This document shows, one piece after another, positions 12,057 through 24,576 of a stretch of 64,000 nucleotides of DNA. The DNA is taken from assembly GCF_009870125.1 (NCBI RefSeq), contig NC_046683.1:620001-684000 (forward strand). Direction: 5' to 3'. Source of the stretch: Drosophila pseudoobscura. Taxonomy: Eukaryota > Arthropoda > Insecta > Diptera > Drosophilidae. A model generated the notes under the pieces. That model was not told the origin of the DNA, searched no databases, and worked only from the letters and a program-made list of their open reading frames with translations. The position numbers and the translations under genes are program-made. Each line of letters begins with the position of its first letter. Position 1 is the stretch's first letter.

Positions 12057-15000
12057 ATGAGGCCGATTTTCGCAAAATTTAATGATGTAACCATCATGAT
12101 TTTTTGCGAAAATCGTGAAAAAATGGATGTCCTTCATTCCGATTTAAGTCGATTGGCAGGACTCTCCCGATCACGGAAAGACATGCCTCGCACAGATCGG
12201 CCGCCCTATTGCAGAGATATAGCGTGCAGATGAAACCAGTATTTCAATTATACGCCAATCTTCGGTAGGCTATATCTCAGACAATTAGAGCCAGATCGGT
12301 GAAGGACCAACTCCCCCAGGATCGCGAGGATCCAGACTGTCGATCGGTGTCTCGCCCAGATCGGCCGCCCTATTGCAGAGATATAGCGTGCAGAAGAAAC
12401 CAGTATTTCAATTATACGCCAATCTTCGGTAGGCTATATCTCAGACAATTAGAGCCAGATCGGTGAAGGACCAACTCCCCCAGGATCGCGAGAATCCAGA
12501 CTGTCGATCGGCATCAATATCTCGACCTCGAAAATGAGGCCGATTTTCGCAAAATTTAATGAAGTAACCATCATGATTTTTTGCGAAAATCGTGAAAAAA
12601 TGGATGTCCTTCATTCCGATTTCAGTCGATTGGCAGGACTCTCCCGATCACGGAAAGACATGCCTCGCCCAGATCGGCCGCCCTATTGCAGAGATATAGC
12701 GTGCAGAAGAAACCAGTATTTCAATTATACGCCAATCTTCGGTAGGCTATATCTCAGACAATTAGAGCCAGATCGGTGAAGGACCAACTCCCCCAGGATC
12801 GCGAGGATCCAGACTGTCGATCGGTGTCTCGCCCAGATCGGCCGCCCTATTGCAGAGATATAGCGTGCAGAAGAAACCAGTATTTCAATTATACGCCAAT
12901 CTTCGGTAGGCTATATCTCAGACAATTAGAGCCAGATCGGTGAAGGACCAACTCCCCCAGGATCGCGAGGATCCAGACTGTCGATCGGTGTCTCGCCCAG
13001 ATCGGCCGCCCTATTGCAGAGATATAGCGTGCAGAAGAAACCAGTATTTCAATTATACGCCAATCTTCGGTAGGCTATATCTCAGACAATTAGAGCCAGA
13101 TCGGTGAAGGACCAACTCCCCCAGGATCGCGAGGATCCAGACTGTCGATCGGTGTCTCGCCCAGATCGGCCGCCCTATTGCAGAGATATAGCGTGCAGAA
13201 GAAACCAGTATTTCAATTATACGCCAATCTTCGGTAGGCTATATCTCAGACAATTAGAGCCAGATCGGTGAAGGACCAACTCCCCCAGGATCGCGAGGAT
13301 CCAGACTGTCGATCGGTGTCTCGCCCAGATCGGCAGCCCTATTGCAGAGATATAGCGTGCAGAAGAAACCAGTATTTCAATTATACGCCAATCTTCGGTA
13401 GGCTATATCTCAGACAATTAGAGCCAGATCGGTGAAGGACCAACTCTCCCAGGATCGCGAGGATCCAGACTGTCGATCGGTGTCAAAATCTCGACTTCGA
13501 AAATGAGGCCGATTTTCGCAAAATTTAATGATGTAACCATCATGATTTTTTGCGAAAATCGTGAAAAAATGGATGTCCTTCATTCCGATTTCAGTCGATT
13601 GGCAGGACTCTCCCGATCACGGAAAGACATGCCTCGCCCAGATCGGCCGCCCTATTGCAGAGATATAGCGTGCAGAAGAAACCAGTATTTCAATTATACG
13701 CCAATCTTCGGTAGGCTATATCTCAGACAATTAGAGCCAGATCGGTGAAGGACCAACTCTCCCAGGATCGCGAGGATCCAGACTGTCGATCGGTGTCTCG
13801 CCCAGATCGGCAGCCCTATTGCAGAGATATAGCGTGCAGAAGAAACCAGTATTTCAATTATACGCCAATCTTCGGTAGGCTATATCTCAGACAATTAGAG
13901 CCAGATCGGTGAAGGACCAACTCTCCCAGGATCGCGAGGATCCAGACTGTCGATCGGTGTCAAAATCTCGACTTCGAAAATGAGGCCGATTTTCGCAAAA
14001 TTTAATGATGTAACCATCATGATTTTTTGCGAAAATCGTGAAAAAATGGATGTCCTTCATTCCGATTTCAGTCGATTGGCAGGACTCTCCCGATCACGGA
14101 AAGACATGCCTCGCCCAGATCGGCCGCCCTATTGCAGAGATATAGCGTGCAGAAGAAACCAGTATTTCAATTATACGCCAATCTTCGGTAGGCTATATCT
14201 CAGACAATTAGAGCCAGATCGGTGAAGGACCAACTCTCCCAGGATCGCGAGGATCCAGACTGTCGATCGGTGTCTCGCCCAGATCGGCAGCCCTATTGCA
14301 GAGATATAGCGTGCAGAAGAAACCAGTATTTCAATTATACGCCAATCTTCGGTAGGCTATATCTCAGACAATTAGAGCCAGATCGGTGAAGGACCAACTC
14401 TTCCAGGATCGCGAGGATCCAGACTGTCGATCGGTGTCAAAATCTCGACCTCGAAAATGAGGCCGATTTTCGCAAAATTTAATGATGTAACCATCATGAT
14501 TTTTTGCGAAAATCGTGAAAAAATGGATGTCCTTCATTCCGATTTCAGTCGATTGGCAGGACTCTCCCGATCACGGAAAGACATGCCTCGCCCAGATCGG
14601 CCGCCCTATTGCAGAGATATAGCGTGCAGATGAAACCAGTATTTCAATTATACGCCAATCTTCGGTAGGCTATATCTCAGACAATTAGAGCCAGATCGGT
14701 GAAGGACCAACTCTCCCAGGATCGCGAGGATCCAGACTGTCGATCGGTGTCAAAATCTCGACCTCGAAAATGAGGCCGATTTTCGCAAAATTTAATGATG
14801 TAACCATCATGATTTTTTGCGAAAATCGTGAAAAAATGGATGTCCTTCATTCCGATTTCAGTCGATTGGCAGGACTCTCCCGATCACGGAAAGACATGCC
14901 TCGCCCAGATCGGCCGCCCTATTGCAGAGATATAGCGTGCAGAAGAAACCAGTATTTCAATTATACGCCAATCTTCGGTAGGCTATATCTCAGACAATTA

Positions 15001-18000
15001 GAGCCAGATCGGTGAAGGACCAACTCTCCCAGGATCGCGAGGATCCAGACTGTCGATCGGTGTCTCGCCCAGATCGGCAGCCCTATTGCAGAGATATAGC
15101 GTGCAGAAGAAACCAGTATTTCAATTATACGCCAATCTTCGGTAGGCTATATCTCAGACAATTAGAGCCAGATCGGTGAAGGACCAACTCTTCCAGGATC
15201 GCGAGGATCCAGACTGTCGATCGGTGTCAAAATCTCGACCTCGAAAATGAGGCCGATTTTCGCAAAATTTAATGATGTAACCATCATGATTTTTTGCGAA
15301 AATCGTGAAAAAATGGATGTCCTTCATTCCGATTTAAGTCGATTGGCAGGACTCTCCCGATCACGGAAAGACATGCCTCGCACAGATCGGCCGCCCTATT
15401 GCAGAGATATAGCGTGCAGATGAAACCAGTATTTCAATTATACGCCAATCTTCGGTAGGCTATATCTCAGACAATTAGAGCCAGATCGGTGAAGGACCAA
15501 CTCTCCCAGGATCGCGAGGATCCAGACTGTCGATCGGTGTCTCGCCCAGATCGGCAGCCCTATTGCAGAGATATAGCGTGCAGAAGAAACCAGTATTTCA
15601 ATTATACGCCAATCTTCGGTAGGCTATATCTCATACAATTAGAGCCAGATCGGTGAAGGACCAACTCTCCCAGGATCGCGAGGATCCAGACTATCGATCG
15701 GTGTCTCGCCCAGATCAGCAGCCCTATTGCAGAGATATAGCGTGCAGATGAAACCAGTATTTCAATTATACGCCAATCTTCGGTAGGCTATATCTCAGAC
15801 AATTAGAGCCAGATCGGTGAAGGACCAACTCTCCCAGGATCGCGAGGATACAGACTGTCGATCGGTGTCAAAATCTCGACTTCGAAAATGAGGCCGATTT
15901 TCGCAAAATTTAATGATGTAACCATCATGATTTTTTGCGAAAATCGTGAAAAAATGGATGTCCTTCATTCCGATTTAAGTCGATTGGCAGGACTCTCCCG
16001 ATCACGGAAAGACATGCCTCGCACAGATCGGCCGCCCTATTGCAGAGATATAGCGTGCAGATGAAACCAGTATTTCAATTATACGCCAATCTTCGGTAGG
16101 CTATATCTCTGACAATTAGGGCGAGATCGGTGAAGGACCAACTCTCCCAGGATCGCGAGGATCCAGACTGTCGATCGGTGTCTCGCCCAGATCGGCAGCC
16201 CTATTGCAGAGATATAGCGTGCAGAAGAAACCAGTATTTCAATTATACGCCAATCTTCGGTAGGCTATATCTCAGACAATTAGAGCCAGATCGGTGAAGG
16301 ACCAACTCTCCCAGGATCGCGAGGATCCAGACTGTCGATCGGTGTCAAAATCTCGACTTCGAAAATGAGGCCGATTTTCGCAAAATTTAATGATGTAACC
16401 ATCATGATTTTTTGCGAAAATCGTGAAAAAATGGATGTCCTTCATTCCGATTTCAGTCGATTGGCAGGACTCTCCCGATCACGGAAAGACATGCCTCGCC
16501 CAGATCGGCAGCCCTATTGCAGAGATATAGCGTGCAGATGAAACCAGTATTTCAATTATACGCCAATCTTCGGTAGGCTATATCTCAGACAATTAGAGCC
16601 AGATCGGTGAAGGACCAACTCTCCCAGGATCGCGAGGATCCAGACTGTCGATCGGTGTCAAAATCTCGACTTCGAAAATGAGGCCGATTTTCGCAAAATT
16701 TAATGATGTAACCATCATGATTTTTTGCGAAAATCGTGAAAAAATGGATGTCCTTCATTCCGATTTCAGTCGATTGGCAGGACTCTCCCGATCACGGAAA
16801 GACATGCCTCGCCCAGATCGGCCGCCCTATTGCAGAGATATAGCGTGCAGAAGAAACCAGTATTTCAATTATACGCCAATCTTCGGTAGGCTATATCTCA
16901 GACAATTAGAGCCAGATCGGTGAAGGACCAACTCCCCCAGGATCGCGAGGATCCAGACTGTCGATCGGTGTCTCGCCCAGATCGGCCGCCCTATTGCAGA
17001 GATATAGCGTGCAGAAGAAACCAGTATTTCAATTATACGCCAATCTTCGGTAGGCTATATCTCAGACAATTAGAGCCAGATCGGTGAAGGACCAACTCCC
17101 CCAGGATCGCGAGAATCCAGACTGTCGATCGGCATCAATATCTCGACCTCGAAAATGAGGCCGATTTTCGCAAAATTTAATGATGTAACCATCATGATTT
17201 TTTGCGAAAATCGTGAAAAAATGGATGTCCTTCATTCCGATTTCAGTCGATTGGCAGGACTCTCCCGATCACGGAAAGACATGCCTCGCCCAGATCGGCC
17301 GCCCTATTGCAGAGATATAGCGTGCAGAAGAAACCAGTATTTCAATTATACGCCAATCTTCGGTAGGCTATATCTCAGACAATTAGAGCCAGATCGGTGA
17401 AGGACCAACTCCCCCAGGATCGCGAGGATCCAGACTGTCGATCGGTGTCTCGCCCAGATCGGCCGCCCTATTGCAGAGATATAGCGTGCAGAAGAAACCA
17501 GTATTTCAATTATACGCCAATCTTCGGTAGGCTATATCTCAGACAATTAGAGCCAGATCGGTGAAGGACCAACTCCCCCAGGATCGCGAGGATCCAGACT
17601 GTCGATCGGTGTCTCGCCCAGATCGGCCGCCTTATTGCAGAGATATAGCGTGCAGAAGAAACCAGTATTTCAATTATACGCCAATCTTCGGTAGGCTATA
17701 TCTCAGACAATTAGAGCCAGATCGGTGAAGGACCAACTCCCCCAGGATCGCGAGGATCCAGACTGTCGATCGGTGTCTCGCCCAGATCGGCCGCCCTATT
17801 GCAGAGATATAGCGTGCAGATGAAACCAGTATTTCAATTATACGCCAATCTTCGGTAGGCTATATCTCAGACAATTAGGGCGAGATCGGTGAAGGACCAA
17901 CTCTCCCAGGATCGCGAGGATCCAGACTGTCGATCGGTGTCTCGCCCAGATCGGCAGCCCTATTGCAGAGATATAGCGTGCAGAAGAAACCAGTATTTCA

Positions 18001-19882
18001 ATTATACGCCAATCTTCGGTAGGCTATATCTCAGACAATTAGAGCCAGATCGGTGAAGGACCAACTCTCCCAGGATCGCGAGGATCCAGACTGTCGATCG
18101 GTGTCAAAATCTCGACTTCGAAAATGAGGCCGATTTTCGCAAAATTTAATGAAGTAACCATCATGATTTTTTGCGAAAATCGTGAAAAAATGGATGTCCT
18201 TCATTCCGATTTCAGTCGATTGGCAGGACTCTCCCGATCACGGAAAGACATGCCTCGCCCAGATCGGCCGCCCTATTGCAGAGATATAGCGTGCAGAAGA
18301 AACCAGTATTTCAATTATACGCCAATCTTCGGTAGGCTATATCTCAGACAATTAGAGCCAGATCGGTGAAGGACCAACTCTCCCAGGATCGCGAGGATCC
18401 AGACTGTCGATCGGTGTCTCGCCCAGATCGGCAGCCCTATTGCAGAGATATAGCGTGCAGAAGAAACCAGTATTTCAATTATACGCCAATCTTCGGTAGG
18501 CTATATCTCAGACAATTAGAGCCAGATCGGTGAAGGACCAACTCTCCCAGGATCGCGAGGATCCAGACTGTCGATCGGTGTCTCGCCCAGATCGGCAGCC
18601 CTATTGCAGAGATATAGCGTGCAGAAGAAACCAGTATTTCAATTATACGCCAATCTTCGGTAGGCTATATCTCAGACAATTAGAGCCAGATCGGTGAAGG
18701 ACCAACTCTCCCAGGATCGCGAGGATCCAGACTGTCGATCGGTGTCAAAATCTCGACTTCGAAAATGAGGCCGATTTTCGCAAAATTTAATGATGTAACC
18801 ATCATGATTTTTTGCGAAAATCGTGAAAAAATGGATGTCCTTCATTCCGATATCAGTCGATTGGCAGGACTCTCCCGATCACGGAAAGACATGCCTCGCA
18901 CAGATCGGCCGCCCTATTGCAGAGATATAGCGTGCAGAAGAAACCAGTATTTCAATTATACGCCAATCTTCGGTAGGCTATATCTCAGACAATTAGAGCC
19001 AGATCGGTGAAGGACCAACTCTCCCAGGATCGCGAGGATCCAGACTGTCGATCGGTGTCAAAATCTCGACTTCGAAAATGAGGCCGATTTTCGCAAAATT
19101 TAATGATGTAACCATCATGATTTTTTGCGAAAATCGTGAAAAAATGGATGTCCTTCATTCCGATTTCAGTCGATTGGCAGGACTCTCCCGATCACGGAAA
19201 GACATGCCTCGCACAGATCGGCCGCCCTATTGCAGAGATATAGCTTGCAGAAGAAACCAGTATTTCAATTATACGCCAATCTTCGGTAGGCTATATCTCA
19301 GACAATTAGAGCCAGATCGGTGAAGGACCAACTCTCCCAGGATCGCGAGGATCCAGACTGTCGATCGGTGTCTCGCCCAGATCGGCAGCCCTATTGCAGA
19401 GATATAGCGTGCAGAAGAAACCAGTATTTCAATTATACGCCAATCTTCGGTAGGCTATATCTCAGACAATTAGAGCCAGATCGGTGAAGGACCAACTCCC
19501 CCAGGATCGCGAGGATCCAGACTGTCGATCGGTGTCTCGCCCAGATCGGCCGCCCTATTGCAGAGATATAGCGTGCAGAAGAAACCAGTATTTCAATTAT
19601 ACGCCAATCTTCGGTAGGCTATATCTCAGACAATTAGAGCCAGATCGGTGAAGGACCAACTCCCCCAGGATCGCGAGGATCCAGACTGTCGATCGGTGTC
19701 TCGCCCAGATCGGCCGCCCTATTGCAGAGATATAGCGTGCAGAAGAAACCAGTATTACAATTATACGCCAATCTTCGGTAGGCTATATCTCAGACAATTA
19801 GAGCCAGATCGGTGAAGGACCAACTCTCCCAGGATCGCGAGGATCCAGACTGTCGATCGGTGTCAAAATCTCGACTTCGAAA

Positions 19883-22800
19883 ATGAGGCCGATTTTCGCA
19901 AAATTTAATGATGTAACCATCATGATTTTTTGCGAAAATCGTGAAAAAATGGATGTCCTTCATTCCGATTTCAGTCGATTGGCAGGACTCTCCCGATCAC
20001 GGAAAGACATGCCTCGCCCAGATCGGCCGCCCTATTGCAGAGATATAGCGTGCAGAAGAAACCAGTATTTCAATTATACGCCAATCTTCGGTAGGCTATA
20101 TCTCAGACAATTAGAGCCAGATCGGTGAAGGACCAACTCTCCCAGGATCGCGAGGATCCAGACTGTCGATCGGTGTCAAAATCTCGACTTCGAAAATGAG
20201 GCCGATTTTCGCAAAATTTAATGATGTAACCATCATGATTTTTTGCGAAAATCGTGAAAAAATGGATGTCCTTCATTCCGATTTCAGTCGATTGGCAGGA
20301 CTCTCCCGATCACGGAAAGACATGACTCGCCCAGATCGGCCGCCCTATTGCAGAGATATAGCGTGCAGAAGAAACCAGTATTTCAATTATACGCCAATCT
20401 TCGGTAGGCTATATCTCAGACAATTAGAGCCAGATCGGTGAAGGGCCAACTCCCCCAGGATCGCGAGGATCCAGACTGTCGATCGGTGTCTCGCCCAGAT
20501 CGGCCGCCCTATTGCAGAGATATAGCGTGCAGAAGAAACCAGTATTTCAATTATACGCCAATCTTCGGTAGGCTATATCTCAGACAATTAGAGCCAGATC
20601 GGTGAAGGACCAACTCCCCCAGGATCGCGAGGATCCAGACTGTCGATCGGTGTCTCGCCCAGATCGGCAGCCCTATTGCAGAGATATAGCGTGCAGAAGA
20701 AACCAGTATTACAATTATACGCCAATCTTCGGTAGGCTATATCTCAGACAATTAGAGCCAGATCGGTGAAGGACCAACTCTCCCAGGATCGCGAGGATCC
20801 AGACTGTCGATCGGTGTCAAAATCTCGACTTCGAAAATGAGGCCGATTTTCGCAAAATTTAATGAAGTAACCATCATGATTTTTTGCGAAAATCGTGAAA
20901 AAATGGATGTCCTTCATTCCGATTTCAGTCGATTGGCAGGACTCTCCCGATCACGGAAAGACATGCCTCGCCCAGATCGGCCGCCCTATTGCAGAGATAT
21001 AGCGTGCAGATGAAACCAGTATTTCAATTATACGCCAATCTTCGGTAGGCTATATCTCAGACAATTAGAGCCAGATCGGTGAAGGACCAACTCTCCCAGG
21101 ATCGCGAGGATCCAGACTGTCGATCGGTGTCTCGCCCAGATCGGCAGCCCTATTGCAGAGATATAGCGTGCAGAAGAAACCAGTATTTCAATTATACGCC
21201 AATCTTCGGTAGGCTATATCTCAGACAATTAGAGCCAGATCGGTGAAGGACCAACTCCCCCAGGATCGCGAGGATCCAGACTGTCGATCGGTGTCTCGCC
21301 CAGATCGGCCGCCCTATTGCAGAGATATAGCGTGCAGAAGAAACCAGTATTTCAATTATACGCCAATCTTCGGTAGGCTATATCTCAGACAATTAGAGCC
21401 AGATCGGTGAAGGACCAACTCCCCCAGGATCGCGAGGATCCAGACTGTCGATCGGTGTCTCGCCCAGATCGGCCGCCCTATTGCAGAGATATAGCGTGCA
21501 GAAGAAACCAGTATTACAATTATACGCCAATCTTCGGTAGGCTATATCTCAGACAATTAGAGCCAGATCGGTGAAGGACCAACTCTCCCAGGATCGCGAG
21601 GATCCAGACTGTCGATCGGTGTCAAAATCTCGACTTCGAAAATGAGGCCGATTTTCGCAAAATTTAATGATGTAACCATCATGATTTTTTGCGAAAATCG
21701 TGAAAAAATGGATGTCCTTCATTCCGATTTCAGTCGATTGGCAGGACTCTCCCGATCACGGAAAGACATGCCTCGCCCAGATCGGCCGCCCTATTGCAGA
21801 GATATAGCGTGCAGAAGAAACCAGTATTTCAATTATACGCCAATCTTCGGTAGGCTATATCTCAGACAATTAGAGCCAGATCGGTGAAGGACCAACTCTC
21901 CCAGGATCGCGAGGATCCAGACTGTCGATCGGTGTCAAAATCTCGACTTCGAAAATGAGGCCGATTTTCGCAAAATTTAATGATGTAACCATCATGATTT
22001 TTTGCGAAAATCGTGAAAAAATGGATGTCCTTCATTCCGATTTCAGTCGATTGGCAGGACTCTCCCGATCACGGAAAGACATGCCTCGCCCAGATCGGCC
22101 GCCCTATTGCAGAGATATAGCGTGCAGAAGAAACCAGTATTTCAATTATACGCCAATCTTCGGTAGGCTATATCTCAGACAATTAGAGCCAGATCGGTGA
22201 AGGGCCAACTCCCCCAGGATCGCGAGGATCCAGACTGTCGATCGGTGTCTCGCCCAGATCGGCCGCCCTATTGCAGAGATATAGCGTGCAGAAGAAACCA
22301 GTATTTCAATTATACGCCAATCTTCGGTAGGCTATATCTCAGACAATTAGAGCCAGATCGGTGAAGGACCAACTCCCCCAGGATCGCGAGGATCCAGACT
22401 GTCGATCGGTGTCTCGCCCAGATCGGCAGCCCTATTGCAGAGATATAGCGTGCAGAAGAAACCAGTATTACAATTATACGCCAATCTTCGGTAGGCTATA
22501 TCTCAGACAATTAGAGCCAGATCGGTGAAGGACCAACTCTCCCAGGATCGCGAGGATCCAGACTGTCGATCGGTGTCAAAATCTCGACTTCGAAAATGAG
22601 GCCGATTTTCGCAAAATTTAATGAAGTAACCATCATGATTTTTTGCGAAAATCGTGAAAAAATGGATGTCCTTCATTCCGATTTCAGTCGATTGGCAGGA
22701 CTCTCCCGATCACGGAAAGACATGCCTCGCCCAGATCGGCCGCCCTATTGCAGAGATATAGCGTGCAGATGAAACCAGTATTTCAATTATACGCCAATCT

Positions 22801-23400
22801 TCGGTAGGCTATATCTCAGACAATTAGGGCCAGATCGGTGAAGGGCCAACTCCCCCAGGATCGCGAGGATCCAGACTGTCGATCGGTGTCTCGCCCAGAT
22901 CGGCAGCCCTATTGCAGAGATATAGCGTGCAGAAGAAACCAGTATTTCAATTATACGCCAATCTTCGGTAGGCTATATCTCAGACAATTAGAGCCAGATC
23001 GGTGAAGGACCAACTCCCCCAGGATCGCGAGGATCCAGACTGTCGATCGGTGTCTCGCCCAGATCGGCAGCCCTATTGCAGAGATATAGCGTGCAGAAGA
23101 AACCAGTATTACAATTATACGCCAATCTTCGGTAGGCTATATCTCAGACAATTAGAGCCAGATCGGTGAAGGACCAACTCTCCCAGGATCGCGAGGATCC
23201 AGACTGTCGATCGGTGTCAAAATCTCGACTTCGAAAATGAGGCCGATTTTCGCAAAATTTAATGATGTAACCATCATGATTTTTTGCGAAAATCGTGAAA
23301 AAATTGATGTCCTTCATTCCGATTTCAGTCAATTGGCAGGACTCTCCCGATCACGGAAAGACATGCCTCGCCCAGATCGGCCGCCCTATTGCAGAGATAT
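19883..23400 (+). repeat. Second 1,759-bp higher-order period near the right edge
   Basis: Long monomers at 19883, 20196 and 20837 recur exactly 1,759 bp later at 21642, 21955 and 22596. The variant GTATTACAATTA, confined to this end of the array, recurs with the same spacing. The composition is again three long plus five short monomers, but in a different order from the block at 8539. Confidence 0.8.
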
Positions 23401-23562
23401 AGCGTGCAGAAGAAACCAGTATTTCAATTATACGCCAATCTTCGGTAGGCTATATCTCAGACAATTAGAGCCAGATCGGTGAAGGACCAACTCTCCCAGG
23501 ATCGCGAGGATCCAGACTGTCGATCGGTGTCAAAATCTTGACTTCGAAAATGAGGCCGATGA

Positions 23563-23833
23563 GCCATGTTTTTCCGTGATCGGGAGACTCTTGCCAATCG
23601 ACTGCCATCAGAAAAAAGGACATGAATTTTTTCACGATTTTCGCACAAACTCATGATGGTTACATCATTAAATTTGCCAAAAATCGGCCTCATTTTCAAA
23701 GTCAAGATTTGCATTTGATAAAAATACTGGATCTGGTCGGGAGAGTCCTGCCAAGGATCAAGGATATTTTTCTGATCAGTGTGAGCCATGGCACGCCCCG
23801 ATCGTTTCCCGCATACAGGATACAGCAAGGTTG
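23563..23833 (-). repeat. Diverged satellite-related copy in inverted orientation
   Basis: On the minus strand, AAAATGAGGCCGATTTTTGG, the ATGATG/CATCAT core, GCGAAAATCGTGAAAAAATT and CTCCCGATCACGG match the long-monomer block in order, with many differences. The array is plus-oriented up to about 23560, so the two meet head-on. The minus strand upstream of this copy has a second partial match (CTTGGCAGGACTCTCCCGA), as if an older monomer organisation is preserved here. Confidence 0.85.
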
Positions 23834-24170
23834 ATTTTTTTTCCAATAGTTTTATTCATCAAAACTTAGTTTGACATAAATAAATAAATAAGAAGAACGA
23901 CTTTTGTATCTACTATCACATCCTATGGACCCCCCGAGAGGACGAGGAGCTAGGGTGGAATCACCCGCGGAGCATGGCTCATGATGACGTGGCGGTAACC
24001 GAACGCCAGATCCGAAGAGCCTGGGATCTAATCCAGGAAGTTCGTTTGCGATATGTTCGGTGTATGAACTAGCACATCTATATACTGCATTAGTGCTATA
24101 CAGTATCAGAATCAGAACTCCAGAATGTTTTAAATATTTTATTTCCTTAATTAGTTTCAGACGCAAAAAC
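23834..24170 (-). mobile_element. Possible 3' end of a truncated non-LTR retrotransposon
   Basis: Read on the minus strand, the segment ends with TTTATTTATTTATG, then GATGAATAAAACTATTGG, then a run of eight A. That order (tail-proximal repeats, AATAAA signal, poly-A) is typical of a LINE insertion. A 104-codon minus-strand frame (23852-24166) gave no recognisable domain. I could not identify flanking target-site duplications. It could instead be the 3' end of an old gene fragment. Confidence 0.3.
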
Positions 24171-24576
24171 TAGTTTTAATCGTTATTGTCATCGTTACGT
24201 TACATATTCTGCAATTTAATAAACATTTACTTGAAACATTTGCGATTTCTGTAGACATTATTCGTTTTGTTATGACCAGCACCTGTTTTTTGAGGTGCCC
24301 ATATCAGATCAGTCTTATAGAAGGAGGCGCATCCGTCGTTTATAAAAAGATTGAATCATGGGTTTTATTGAACCTGATGTAAACAGCCAGTTTATCAGAC
24401 TTTATTTTAGAGCTTAGCCCTGTTTGACTCTTTACGATAAGGCACAATAGAACAACTAAATAGTTTTTGCACTGGAGGCTCTGAGGGATCAGATCACAGG
24501 CATATTTTAGAGCTGAGTGATTCCTGTCCGCTTTTACGGATCATTCTCAAAAATGTAGGGATAATGCAATACAGGT
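24171..24576 (-). other. 3' flank of the valois-like gene
   Basis: The stretch is AT-rich with no supported gene. Minus-strand AATAAA signals (TTTATT on the plus strand, near 24363 and 24401) lie within about 220 bp of the stop codon at 24577 and could serve as polyadenylation signals. Confidence 0.5.

Larger units (their letters stand above)
95..23562 (+). repeat. Complete satellite array of interspersed 313-bp and 164-bp monomers
   Basis: The block is tandem repeats with no other sequence inserted. Start-to-start distances of the long monomer are 313 (sometimes 312) bp, or 313 plus 1 to 4 times 164 bp (477, 641, 805, 969). I count about 45 long and 56 short monomers, and these sizes add up to the observed span. 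The short monomer is the long one minus 149 bp, joined at GATCGGTGTC / TCGCCCAGATCGG. Copies differ by few substitutions, for example TTTAATGATG versus TTTAATGAAG, CAGAAGAAACC versus CAGATGAAACC, and CTCGCCCAG versus CTCGCACAG. The outermost copies are the most diverged (bases 95-250 on the left; the unit at 23237 on the right), as unequal crossing-over predicts. Long copies carry an 81- or 76-codon open frame that I regard as incidental. I do not recognise the family by name. Confidence 0.97.

Noticed and set aside
598..23482. Some 30 near-identical 76-81 aa open frames as a multigene family
   Set aside because: They are the same satellite monomer read in one frame. Conservation is equal inside and outside the frame, some copies have stops or frameshifts, and no start context or domain supports translation.
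95..23562. CRISPR-like regular repeat structure
   Set aside because: There are no unique spacers, units are 164-313 bp and the whole unit is repeated. The host is a fly, so this is satellite DNA.
23457..23846. 129-aa minus-strand frame at the array edge
   Set aside because: It reads through the inverted satellite copy into a plus-oriented monomer and has no independent coding evidence.
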